Shown piece by piece: positions 25,345 through 35,283 of a stretch of DNA of 64,000 nucleotides (positions are counted from its first letter, which is position 1; each line of letters opens with the position of its first letter). The stretch comes from Phyllostachys edulis (taxonomy: Eukaryota > Streptophyta > Magnoliopsida > Poales > Poaceae). The translations under genes were made by a program, and so were the position numbers. The stretch is taken from contig CM070561.1 of NCBI GenBank assembly GCA_036346405.1, positions 27,684,215-27,748,214 of the forward strand, in the 5' to 3' direction. Below the pieces are notes generated by a model. It searched no databases. It worked only from the letters and a program-made list of their open reading frames with translations, and was not told where the DNA came from.

Positions 25345-26240
25345 GTGATGCGCCAGTTTGGTCTGTTTCTGGAGGTCCCAGCCCCCGGGGGTAGCGGGTG
25401 GCGCTGAACATCCATGGGTAAGTTCGCGTTTTACTTCTATCGTACCATTTGCCTTACGTACCTATGAAACAATCGTTTTGCCTTCCACATGTACACTAGG
25501 AAGGGAGTCCCTACTACGACTTCCTAGACAGACAGGATGTTCCCTTAGGTTCAAGGGTGGCTTCGCACCTTGGAGGACGTCATCCAGGAGGATGCTCCCT
25601 ACGACCCTGGGATGTACGACGAGTACATCGAGTGGTACTCCAGTCAGACGAGGGTTCACTGCATTAGGGTCGTGGACGACCCACCACGACACGACGCCAC
25701 AACGTCCGACACGTACCCCACCCAACCGGACTCTGCATTCCATCGTGTGATACGTATTGAACAGTCCATGCATATTATTTGCTTCATAAGTTTTCGGATT
25801 CTAACTTGTTAATTACATGTACAGGTCGATCTACAGTGGGAGATGCATGCATGCACAACGTAATATCTCGGTATGTCCGCCATGTTTACATGCATAACTT
25901 ACTGTTTCACAGCTCACGCACCCATTTAGGAGGAGGATCTGGTGTCGCACGAGGAGTCACACTCGAGGGACTACGATTTCGACCTGGGTGGTAGTGAGCC
26001 TTCGCACGCCGAGAGCAGCCAGGTCTCCGTGGGGGCTCCACAGCTGCACGGTGCACAAGGAGCGACCCAGCCGATATAAGATCCTCTCACGACACCCCCT
26101 CAGACTACTCGCGCCAGTAGGGTGCCTTAGTCGCCTGAGCCTTTAACTTACTCGTACCAGCGCCCACAGGTGCCCTAGACGACACCAAGAGCCACGCATG
26201 GGGTACACCCCAAGAGGGCTCACGAGTAGATACTTGTTGT
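25345..26240 (+). pseudogene. Plant-mobile-domain (PMD)-like transposon gene remnant
   Basis: In the frame beginning at 25,570 the peptide 'DPGMYDEYIEWYSSQTRV' can be read. It resembles the C-terminal part of plant mobile domain (aminotransferase-like) proteins, found in plants both as host genes and inside Mutator-like transposons. A short 'LEDVIQEDAPY' stretch precedes it. Stops and frame breaks surround it, and no complete domain or transposase core remains. Sequence to 26,230 ('SHEESHSRDYDFDLGGSEPS'-like, acidic) may be its tail. The assignment rests on short motifs seen by eye. Confidence 0.4.
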
Positions 26241-26388
26241 TGTAAATATCTGACATGCCATGCAAAAATAAATTTATGTACAACTTACACTATGGTAGTG
26301 TTGTGTTCCGATACTATTTGTTCTTGTGTGCTCGGGTAACCACGTGAGGGAGTCAGCATCGTGACACCTCTTCGTTTCGGACCTTAAG

Positions 26389-26829
26389 GACTGCACCGGG
26401 TCACGCCACACACTACCACTTTTGTAGACCGAGATGACACCATACTATACCAAACCACATTTTCAGACCGAAAAGATCGTACTCCGCCATGCCCCCTTTT
26501 CAGGTCGAAAAGACCGCACCCTGTCACGCCACATGCTGCAACTTTTGCAGACCGAGTTGACAACACACTGCGACACTATCTTATCAGACCGACAAGACCA
26601 CACTATGTTAAACCACATTTTTAGACCGAAAAAACCATACTCCACCGCGCCCCCTTTTCAAGCCGAAAGAGACCGCACCCTGTCACGCCACACGCTGCAA
26701 CTTTTGCAGACCGAGATGACAACACACTGTGATGCTATCTTATCAGACGTCCAAGGCCACACTATACCACGCCACCTTTTCAGACCGAAAAGACTACACT
26801 CGGCCACGCCCCCTTTTCAAACCGAAATA
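26389..26829. repeat. 159-bp tandem repeat, about 2.8 copies
   Basis: Copies start at 26,389 (shortened, ~123 bp), 26,512 (159 bp) and 26,671 (159 bp). Each opens with 'ga(c/t)cgcacc.tgtcacgcc', contains 'acttttg.agaccgag.tgac' and ends with 'gcccccttttca' and an 'agaccgaaa'-like motif. The sub-motif 'agaccgaaaa' also recurs within a unit. The array stops a few bases before a TATA box. Confidence 0.85.
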
Positions 26830-26835
26830 GCCCAT

Positions 26836-26843
26836 TATAAAAG
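26836..26843 (+). promoter_or_regulatory. Candidate TATA box after the 159-bp array
   Basis: TATAAAAG in 'cccattataaaaggagggag', with purine-rich and then CA-rich sequence downstream and an ATG at 26,946. The repeat array would occupy the proximal promoter. Confidence 0.45.
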
Positions 26844-26945
26844 GAGGGAGAAGAGAAGTGGAGGAGAAGAGAGCTACAGGATAACACTACACCACCACAC
26901 CCAACACTTCATCAAAGCACGATTCACATAGCTGTGAAGAAGGAG

Positions 26946-27690
26946 ATGTCGGACTCGTCAGCGAACTTCTACGCGAAGATCCTGTGGAAGCACAAGTGGC
27001 TGCCAAGAGGGCTAAACCCCACCCGGATTGTTCTATGAAGGATGTGTCGGTACCACCAGAGTTTTCACGCCCGCAATGTGTGTGCAAAGAGCCCACAAAG
27101 ATCATCTAGTCCACACACCCGATGACGGCCGCCTGGGCGCACTACACATGCGGTCATCACCTCGTAAGCGAATCTTGCACACACGTAGATTTTTCACATC
27201 TTACGTTTCATTCCACAAATCACTAACTACATCCGCGCATAATGGTAGCCGGATATGTGATGCAACTTCTTCGAATGGATCGATGGCGCTCTCGGACATA
27301 TACGATAGGGCGTTCGTCGAGTAAAAGTACATGCTGAACTATGCGATGTGAGCCGAGACCTTCAAACGCTGGAAACCCTACGTACCCAACCCAACTGAAA
27401 AGGCACTGGAGGAGCCTAGGAGAGCAGGGAGATGGCCGAGCGCGCGGCGCAGAAGGGGAAGACTTCTGCTAGTGAGACCGACGACCGTCCTAGCGCTCCC
27501 CGTTGCTCAGGCGCAGTACGGATCGAAGAGGTAAGTTATGTTCAGTATGCATCCTGAATATTAACTTGGCCCTACGTTGTACTATCCTAACATTATTCAA
27601 TTGTCCAGCCCATCTCGCAAAATATGGATGACTTCAAGACTGACCAACGTCGCGGACAGTCCAGAGATAAGGGGAAGGGAGCGATGGGCC
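26946..27690 (+). pseudogene. GRF-zinc-finger-like transposon gene remnant
   Basis: Starting from ATG 26,946 (MSDSSANFYAKILWKHKW) with frame changes, pieces can be read of a type that accompanies grass Mutator-like elements: 'VPPEFSRPQCVCKEPTKI' near 27,045-27,100, 'FFEWIDGA' near 27,270, and 'FKRWKPYVPNPTEKALEE' near 27,360-27,412. The pairing Cys-x-Cys ... Phe-Phe-x-Trp-Ile-Asp is the usual look of a GRF-type zinc finger followed by a short basic/acidic tail. Several frameshifts and stops make it inactive. A GT at about 27,530 and AG at 27,608 suggest an intron remnant. Only local motifs support the call. Confidence 0.45.
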
Positions 27691-27699
27691 GTTAGGACT

Positions 27700-28205
27700 G
27701 GTCGATTTCGTTCCAATTAACTTTTTTTTTGGATTCCAAAAAGGTGTGCATGTATCGTAGGTGTATTTCGGTTTGTTCATTTGTGCATGTTGTCCTTTTT
27801 AATATACGTAACCAAACTGAGTGCGCTATATATTTCACAATTAAATTATGAAGTCTCTCGAACTTAAATCTCTTTTCCTAGATATTTTGATTATTACATA
27901 TTACGTAATCTTTTTCTGAAGGAATCGGTTCCACGAACAATACAATCGAGACAACAACACGCATGGCAGCCCAAAACACAATTTTTTTTATTTTCGCTCC
28001 GAATGAGGCTATTTGTATTATTGCGCCGCCGAACTCGCGTTACAAATTGCGCCTCCGATCTCGCATTATCTACTTCATATTTCGTTTTGTTCTCCAATGT
28101 CGGATCCCGAACTACGCAGACACTACAAGGTATTACTAAAAACTTCGTGAAATACACTTAATCTTTAGGCAGAATTCTCTAGACATAAATTTTAAAATAT
28201 TAAAT
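27700..28205. other. Intergenic sequence without recognisable features
   Basis: AT-rich. A minus-strand ORF at 27,894-28,157 has no recognisable domain. A local near-repeat ('gcgccgccgaactcgcgtta' and 'gcgcctccgatctcgcatta', 28,022-28,065) hints at transposon-derived sequence. Confidence 0.5.
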
Positions 28206-28214
28206 ATAGGGCTA

Positions 28215-28335
28215 TATCGCCAGTTCAATTGGCGATAAGAACCTCTCCACACTGTTCCTATTGGCGATAGGGTTCTTGTCGCCAATTGGAATGGCGACAG
28301 GAGCTTGTCGCCACTCTAATTGGCGACAGACACCT
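28215..28335. repeat. Cluster of alternating TGTCGCCA / TGGCGACA palindromic motifs
   Basis: Within about 115 bp there are seven TCGCC/GGCGA cores in alternating orientation: tatcgcca, tggcgata, tggcgata, tgtcgccaa, tggcgaca, tgtcgcca, tggcgaca. Paired motifs can fold as short hairpins, for example 'tgtcgccaattggaatggcgaca'-type pairs with AT-rich loops. This looks like the subterminal part of a small DNA transposon or MITE. It lies about 235 bp upstream of the TATA box of the proton pump interactor gene. Confidence 0.7.
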
Positions 28336-28570
28336 ATATTTGTAATTTTTTTGACTATTTATTTTTGCAATTATCTTTTGAATTAATATTATTTTTTAAA
28401 AAATCCACTAAAACCAGGAAACTGCACCGCCTGCCGTGGGTTTCTACTTCGAGCCGAGCAGGCGGGCGCGTGAAGAAATAGCAGCCAAACCGGTAATTTC
28501 CTTCCAATAGCAGCCAAACGATGAAACAAACAAACCCGGAAAAAGAAAAAGAAAAAAAAATTCCTCCTCG

Positions 28571-28577
28571 TATATAA
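28571..28577 (+). promoter_or_regulatory. TATA box, distal promoter (1a) of the proton pump interactor gene
   Basis: TATATAA in 'cctcgtatataacccccc', followed by a C/T-rich initiator region. Transcription would start near 28,600 and feed a non-coding exon with a splice donor at 28,730. Confidence 0.65.
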
Positions 28578-28602
28578 CCCCCCACTGTCTCCCTTCCCTT
28601 CT

Positions 28603-28729
28603 AGTTCTGGCCAGACCCCCTCTCCTCCTCCCCCAAATCCGCCCGTCCCGCCCGCGCGTCTCCAGATTTGGCGACGCCGCCGCCAGATCGGAGCCCGGCC
28701 TCGGCTCGATCCCGCTCGGGCCTTGCCAG
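28603..28729 (+). other. Non-coding first exon 1a (start approximate)
   Basis: A GC-rich leader ending '...gggccttgccag' with donor GTGAGC at 28,730. It would splice to the acceptor at 31,132 just before the start codon. The start is estimated as about 30 bases after the TATA box. A homologous exon is repeated at 30,284-30,358. Confidence 0.55.
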
Positions 28730-30132
28730 GTGAGCCGCCCAATTCCGCTCATACTGCATATTCCCTTGAAACCGCGTCAGATTTGGTCGCGGCGCATGAG
28801 GCGATTTTGGACTTGTTCTGATCCGCGCGGTGCCGGCCGCGGGGAGGCGCGGCGAGGGGCGTTGTTTGATGTGCGGTGATTTGATGCGTCGTTTTCGTCT
28901 GGTTTGGTTTTGGTTTGGGTTCGGGGTGGTGGGTTTGCGGTTTGCTGTGGTCGATTGCGGGGGTTTGGGGAATGCGCGTCAGGAATTGCGGAGTTTGATC
29001 CGTAGATCTAGATCAGCTGGCCGCTAGAATTGAGACGGCGTGCTGGAGGGAGGATATAGGGTTGTGATCTGCGGTGCCTCGTGAATCACGCCTGGATTTT
29101 GACCAGGTTCTCCGTTCTGTGGTCGAGATGGGTTTGGATCCTGCAGGTGTTGGCGATGTGGAAGGAATTCTATGCGTCCGCGGGGAATTTGAATCAGGCT
29201 CTTAGGTGCTCGTTTTTTCTTTTGTTCAGTCTAGTGTTTGGTCCAGTTGGTGCGCCGAATCCGCCGCTGTGATCGAATGCAAGGTTCTGCGATGAGAACT
29301 CTCGCTGCAGTTGGTGCTCTCAACCTCTCAGACGACGAACTGGAGTGCAAAGTGTGTAGTTTATTTGAGTTCCTGGGCAGCCTAGGATCACCAATTTCTG
29401 CAACTATATTGGGTAGAATTTGCGTCGGTTGCTTTTAGACCACTGCATGCGCAACCTGTAGCATTTCCCCTGTCTTCTTGAATAAGTAAAGGGGAAATGT
29501 GTTCTCCTTTCTTTGAAGAATTAGACGGTTCCAAGGGAAAGAGGTGGTGAGAAGTGAAACATGAACATGTCCCGTGATAATCATCAACCTTATTGCTTTA
29601 ACCTTCTGTTTCCATTCCCAGCTAATTGTGCTAGTTTTGGCACCTCATAACGCTAATTATTTTTTCAGTGCGTACTTTTTATTTGCTCAGTCCCAACAAT
29701 TTTTAAATTCAACAACAATTATGCTAATTAACTTTTTTCAATTCAATTTATACGTGAATTGGACTTAGTAACATTACGGTTTTTCCCACCAGAAACCAAC
29801 ACGATTTCCCACCAGAAACCAACGCGACACCAAATACAACCATAAACCATGTTTAAAAAAAACACCACCATAAACAGAGAATACTATGTAATCCCCATTT
29901 GGTGTATCATGGTAGCCTACAATGTGGTGAGTAGCTTCTATTTACTAGGCTACCAGTGGTTAGGACTTAGGACACCTCACTACCTTGGCGACCTTGGCTC
30001 GAGCCTTGAGTTATGACCTGCATTCCTCCTCAAATCCATGTGCCTGCTCGCCTCTCCTCTTATAGTACCAAAAGTACGTCAGCACATAGCCCCCTTTCCT
30101 CTTATATCTAGCTACCTTCCCCCTTTTAGGAG

Positions 30133-30194
30133 TGCAAAAAGAAGACAGACAGGTCAGAGGTTCTGCAAAAAGAAGACAGACAGGTCAGAGGTTC
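30133..30194. repeat. 31-bp perfect tandem duplication
   Basis: A unit beginning 'tgcaaaaagaagacagacag' occurs at 30,133-30,163 and again, identically, at 30,164-30,194. It lies about 60 bp upstream of the proximal TATA box. Confidence 0.95.
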
Positions 30195-30251
30195 TAGAAA
30201 TTCCCAGCCATTACGGAAGTGACAAAACCCAAAAAGGAAAACCATACTTTT

Positions 30252-30258
30252 TATATAA
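30252..30258 (+). promoter_or_regulatory. TATA box, proximal promoter (1b) of the proton pump interactor gene
   Basis: TATATAA in 'tttttatataaagccccc', the counterpart of the box at 28,571 in the duplicated upstream region. Confidence 0.55.
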
Positions 30259-30283
30259 AGCCCCCTTCTCACTCCCATATACA

Positions 30284-30358
30284 AGAAAATAAGTTCCTCT
30301 TCCAGATCGACCAGCTCCATATTTGGCGACGCCGCTCCATTCGATCCCAGCCTCCCGG
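30284..30358 (+). other. Alternative non-coding first exon 1b (start approximate)
   Basis: Contains 'atttggcgacgccgc', shared with exon 1a (28,671), and ends at a GTGAAC donor (30,359). It could splice to the same acceptor at 31,132. Whether both first exons are used cannot be seen from sequence. Confidence 0.45.
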
Positions 30359-31136
30359 GTGAACCAATTCTGCACTCTTTCCTTTCTTAAACAAAAAGAT
30401 TGAGCAGATTTGGATGTGGTGCTTTGATTCCTATTTGTGGGATGTGCAGTCTTGGCATCGAATTACAAATGTTTAGATCTTGAATCTTGATGTTGTGATC
30501 TATGTGCCTTGCGAATCGCACCCTGATTTGACCTAGTTTTCAGTTGTGCTGTGAGATATGATTCGGATCCCTTAGTTGCTGGTGAGGTGAAAATGCATTA
30601 TGTCCATGAGGACTTTATCTATTTTGGCATTCCTTTTCCTTTCTTGGCCGTAGTTTCCATCCAGTTCAATGGTGCATCTGCTGCTGCTACAACTTGTTGT
30701 AGTGACTTCATTGAATTTATAGTTAGTGATGTTCAGCCATACAGCGACCTCCAGTTTTTGTTCTTGTGATTTGAGTTTCAGGGGAATCTCCAAATCAGCA
30801 TTTCTTTTAACTAGATTGGATAGAATTTGTGTTGGTTGCTTTCTGTACTGCTCAATACACAACATGTACTATTTTTCCCAATGTTTTGAGGAAGAGAAGG
30901 GAAAAGGTAGCCAAGTGGATTTGGAGTGTCTTCCCTTTTCTGGCAAATACAATAAATTTAAATAGAAACGAGAGCAGAGAAGAGAGATGTGGACTTGTTG
31001 GCTCATGACTAGATCATCGATTTACTGGGGTGGCCTTGTTTTTATTCCCTGCTAATTGTGGTACTTATGAGTTATGACACATCATACCATTGTTACCTGT
31101 TTCACTTATAATTATCTTGTACCTACCTGCAGGGAC

Positions 31137-33794
31137 ATGGGAATGGAGGTCGTCGGAGCTGAAGCCACACCAGCACAGGTTGAAGTAGCTGATGGAGAGG
31201 TGAACCTTTTCCAAGAGAAGGAAAGTAAAGCGACTGCAAAGGAACGCGAGGAGGCAGCTGTTTTCGGCTCAGATAACAGCAAAACTGCAGCTAATGGAGC
31301 CACAAATGGCGCTGATCTGGCACCTCCAAAGGATGCGGTGGAGGAGTGGCCTGAACCTAAGCAAACTTACGTCTTCTACTTCACCAAGGTCCGCTCATTT
31401 GAGGACCCTAAGCTGAGAGCAAAACTCGAGCAGGCTGACAAGGACTTCCAGAAGAAGATCCAAGCTCGTTCTCAAATTATTGAGGCTATAAGAGCCAAGA
31501 AGGTACTCTTCTTATAGACTCCTCTCATGGAAATAGGATTCACCTTGCTTATGCTTCATTCTTAATCAATAAGAAGTTTCATGTCCTGTAAGTTCTTTAA
31601 AATTGGTGTATGTGCTGTTGCTTGCCTGAATGTGTTCTCGGTGAGAGTAGGAAACTATGAGAGCAATGTGCCTGCTAACCATGGTGATATATCTAATTTT
31701 GGAACTTATACTTACTCTTCAGACTGAACGTTTCAATATTATCTCGGAGCTGAAGCCATTGACTGCTGAGAACAGGCAATATAATGAAGTTGTGAGCGAG
31801 AAGTTGAAGGAGATGGAACCTCTTCAAAACCGTTTAGGCAAGTTCCGTGATGAAAACAATGCTATGCGGGCACAGAGTGCAGGTTTATGCTCTTCAATCG
31901 AAGAGCTTGAGCAAACGGTATGCTAAACCCTTAGATAACTCAGCTCTGCTCCTTCAATATTCTGATTGTATGTTTGTGTTTTCTCCACTGCTCCTCCCTA
32001 GATCAAGAGATTGAATGACCGCATAAGTCATGAGAGCATATCCTTAAATGAGGAGAAGCGGTTGGTCAAAGAAATTAAGCAACTTGAAGCAACCAGATCA
32101 AAAGTCATTTCTAATGCTGCTACGCGAGCTAAGATCCAAGATACAGTGGTTGAAAGAGATGTCATACAGGATCAGGTCAAAGTAAGTATATTATGCTGCA
32201 ACTTCATCTTTTGTTGCTGCATCTATCTCCTGGGGAAATAAAAATTAGTCATGGTCAACATTTTGATTGTAACTGTTCCTTCAGATCATCGGGGTGGGCA
32301 TTGATGGAGTAAAGAAGGAGCGACTAGCAGTTAGGTCTAAGATTAAGATCCTGGAGGATGAGCTAAAGGCTGTGGACGCTGAGATTGCTTCGCTTCAAGA
32401 AGATTTAGATGCAGCCACTGCCAGAAAGGACAAGGCATACGAATCATTGACCGAATTGAGACGAGCACGTGATGTTAACGTAAGTTAACATAACTTCACC
32501 ATCTATCATGCAAAGAATTATGTTTACTCTCAAAATATTGTCTTCTATGCTCGGAATACCCAATTTCTTTTAGTTACTTCAGCTGTGTTGCAGTTCTCAT
32601 GAAATATGTGTATGTGATGAGGATCATCTTTGCATGCCTGCACAGAACGTCAACTAACTGTCCTTGAGATGGAAGATAAATTTCTTTGATTTTTCCCCCT
32701 CAAATTTGATGCTTTCTATTACAGCTACATATCTATTACAACTACATACATTCTAAATAGTAAATACCAATTGAATTCCCTGCATCGCACCTGTGCATTT
32801 AGGTGCAACCAACATTATTGAGACCTTATTAGGTTGATTTGGATATTGCTCTTGTTGGTCCTAAACGCCTTGAATGTTGCATTGGATTTGCTTGTTACTT
32901 GTTGAAGTATCTGAGGTGGTGAAACATGTTCCTAGGAAGTCTGTAACGTCTGTTACAAATAATAATTATATTTATCATGCTAAGTTAGCATATTCTTCTG
33001 ATTATTTCGAGAATAATTATGTGGGGACTATTTATTGATAGTTTGATACTCTGCTGCACTTCATCTTGATCCAGAACGTATCCTTCCATCAAAACCGCTT
33101 AGTTTTGAACAAAGCTAGGGATTATTCTTCTAGGAGTGAGGTACCAGAATTGCAAGAGCTCCACAAGACTGAGGTGTGCTTCTACATTGTTATTGTCTTA
33201 TATGACCTTTATGGACTTGACATGTGTCCATACTAACTGTTCATTACACCCTGTTAGTTTGAGAAGTTCATGACACAATGGTGCAACAGCAAGGCCTTTA
33301 GAGAGGACTATGAGAAGAGGATCCTCTCCTCCCTCAACAGCCGACAGCTTAGTCGAGATGGGCGGATGAGGAATCCTGATGAAAAGCCCATATTTATTGA
33401 AACACAGCCGCCAGCGCCACCTGCAGAACAGGAGCCCATCCCATCAAAAATGCCTGCAAAACAGGCAAAGGAAGCACCTGCTCCCCAGGCAGACCCCCCT
33501 CCCAAAGATGAGCCCCGTGCAAAAGCAGTTGCCAAGTCAGCTAAGGCAAAAGCTGCTCTGGATGCTGATGATGGCTATGATGCTGAGCCTCCAAAGGAGA
33601 AGCCAAAGCCTAAAGAGGTTGATGTGGCAAAGTTGAAAGAGATTAAGAGACAGGAGGAGATTGAGAAGAATAGGCTTGCTTTGGAAAGGAAGAAGAAGCA
33701 AGCTGAGAAGCAAGCAGCGAAGGCCGCAGCCCGAGCTCAAAAGGAAGCTGAGAAGAAGCTTAAGGTAAATACATCCCCATCTCTCTCTCCCTTC

Positions 33795-33826
<32 letters not shown>

Positions 33827-34190
33827 AGCACGCACACACACTAACCATGGTAACGAACTGTTTCAGAAAGAGGAGAAGAAAGCCAATAAGAAGACTGAGG
33901 AGCCGACTGAATCAGACACCAAGTCTGATGAAGCAGTAGAAGCCCAAGCGGAGGACGATTTGGCTCCAGCACCTGCACAAGTGAAGAAAGAACAGAAGGA
34001 GAGCGTCCGGTACAGAAACATGGTGACCAAGAGCAAGGCCCCGCTGCCAAAGGCGATCCTGAAGAGGAAGAAAGCCCAGTCGTACTGGTCGTGGGCCGCC
34101 CCAGCTGCGGCAGTGGCCGCCATCCTCGTCGCCCTGCTCGCGGTGCTAGGCTACTACCAGTACTACCTCTCGGCAAGCGCCAGTAACTGA
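31137..34190 (+). CDS. PPI1-like: Proton pump interactor (PPI) family protein, 621 aa, 7 coding exons
   Basis: Coding exons: 31,137-31,502; 31,723-31,917; 32,002-32,181; 32,285-32,479; 33,075-33,173; 33,258-33,764; 33,867-34,190. All have GT-AG introns and codon-clean junctions, giving 1,866 bp. In Arabidopsis, proteins of this family bind the autoinhibitory C-terminus of the plasma-membrane H+-ATPase and raise its activity; transfer of that role here is inference. Visible features: an acidic N-terminus; the family block 'FYFTKVRSFEDPKLRAKLEQ' (about residues 80-100); a long coiled coil over exons 3-5 (about 123-312); a conserved 'MTQWCNSKAFREDYEKR' block with 'SRQLSRDGRMRNPDEKP' (about 350-385); a Lys/Glu/Ala-rich charged region (400-580); and a C-terminal membrane anchor after SYWSW (about 590-610). 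Length matches the family (~600). The start MGMEVV lies 4 bases after the acceptor at 31,132 and is the first ATG after splicing. The gene is intact, with no stops or frameshifts. Confidence 0.92.
33778..33840. repeat. (CT)n-(CA)n compound microsatellite in the last intron
   Basis: CT-rich then CA-rich runs fill most of the 102-bp last intron (33,765-33,866) of the proton pump interactor gene. Because the intron length is divisible by three and it contains no stop in frame, length changes in the repeat alter the reading of retained transcripts. Confidence 0.9.
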
Positions 34191-35275
34191 TAGAAGGAAA
34201 TGCAGCCCGCGCGGAGAAGGGCAGAGAAGGATGCTTACTGGACCAATTTTGCAGGTGAGAGAAATAGAGTGCGTGGTCGGCTGAGACCTGGACAGAGACT
34301 GGAGTTCTTGTTCGTTTCCGTTCTGTTAATTCGTGAAAAAAATACAGTTAATTTTGGTTGGGACTTGGGACTTGGAATCTATACTGCGCGTGATCTCATG
34401 TACTTTAAAGTGAAGCATAGATTGCCGTCTGAAATAAGTAATACATTATGCTTTAGGTTTACATTTTGTTCCAGTGAGCTAATTAGTCCGGTGTTTAGTT
34501 TCTTGTCAGCGTGCAATCTGGTAGAGCATTCAACTCTGCTTGGAAACGATCCATGTTGGTAAACATGCTGTTTGTGGATTTGCGCGAGCAAACGCGTGTA
34601 TGCCTAGTCTCGTTCTCTGTCAGCCTAGGAATCATTCGTAGCTGTGGAATCAGTATCACTTATCAATCGATCGTCCATGCGTTGTTACCTTTCCATGCAT
34701 GATCGAATTGGGGAAAAAATTTCTGATCACTGATAAAATATTTCATACCTCATTTCAAGATGCTATTCTCTCACCTTACTAAGAGCAATTCCTACTTGAT
34801 ATATTCCCCCCTTAACGCTTACAATCATTAAGGTCATCCACAATTTTCCTATATTTTCTTGCATACAAACATCACAAAAACTAACTTTAGACCAACATGG
34901 CATCACCAGGGCTGTATTACTACACCGTAGGTATTTGTGGGTATGTGGAAGGAATGGATGAGCTCAAATAGGCAATCCTCGTGTTAACACTGGGTAAGGA
35001 GGGTTAGGATGGTACAGGGAACACGTTAAATTCTTAGGATTAGTCTAGTTACCAGTTAAAGAAAGTTGCTAGTTTCCATTTATAGGCAATGTATCTTCAA
35101 AAACAACTGTGTCAGGTAAAAGGCCCAAAGAGGATGAAAAAGAATGCCGTGTGTACTACCATTTACTACAAAGGGAAAATAGTTAGATTAGCATGCCATT
35201 GGAAATCATCTACTTCTAATGATTCTAATTTTACAAGTTAGTTCAATTAGCCCTCAATTCTAGTTAGTTCGGTTA
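34191..35275 (+). other. 3' UTR of the proton pump interactor gene and convergent intergenic spacer
   Basis: The first few hundred bases are presumably 3' UTR; AATAAG-type signals occur near 34,434. No gene is visible. ORFs of 60-120 codons here have no recognisable domains. Without the hAT at 35,284, the stop codons of the two convergent genes would be about 1.1 kb apart. Confidence 0.6.
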
Positions 35276-35283
35276 GTCTCTAA

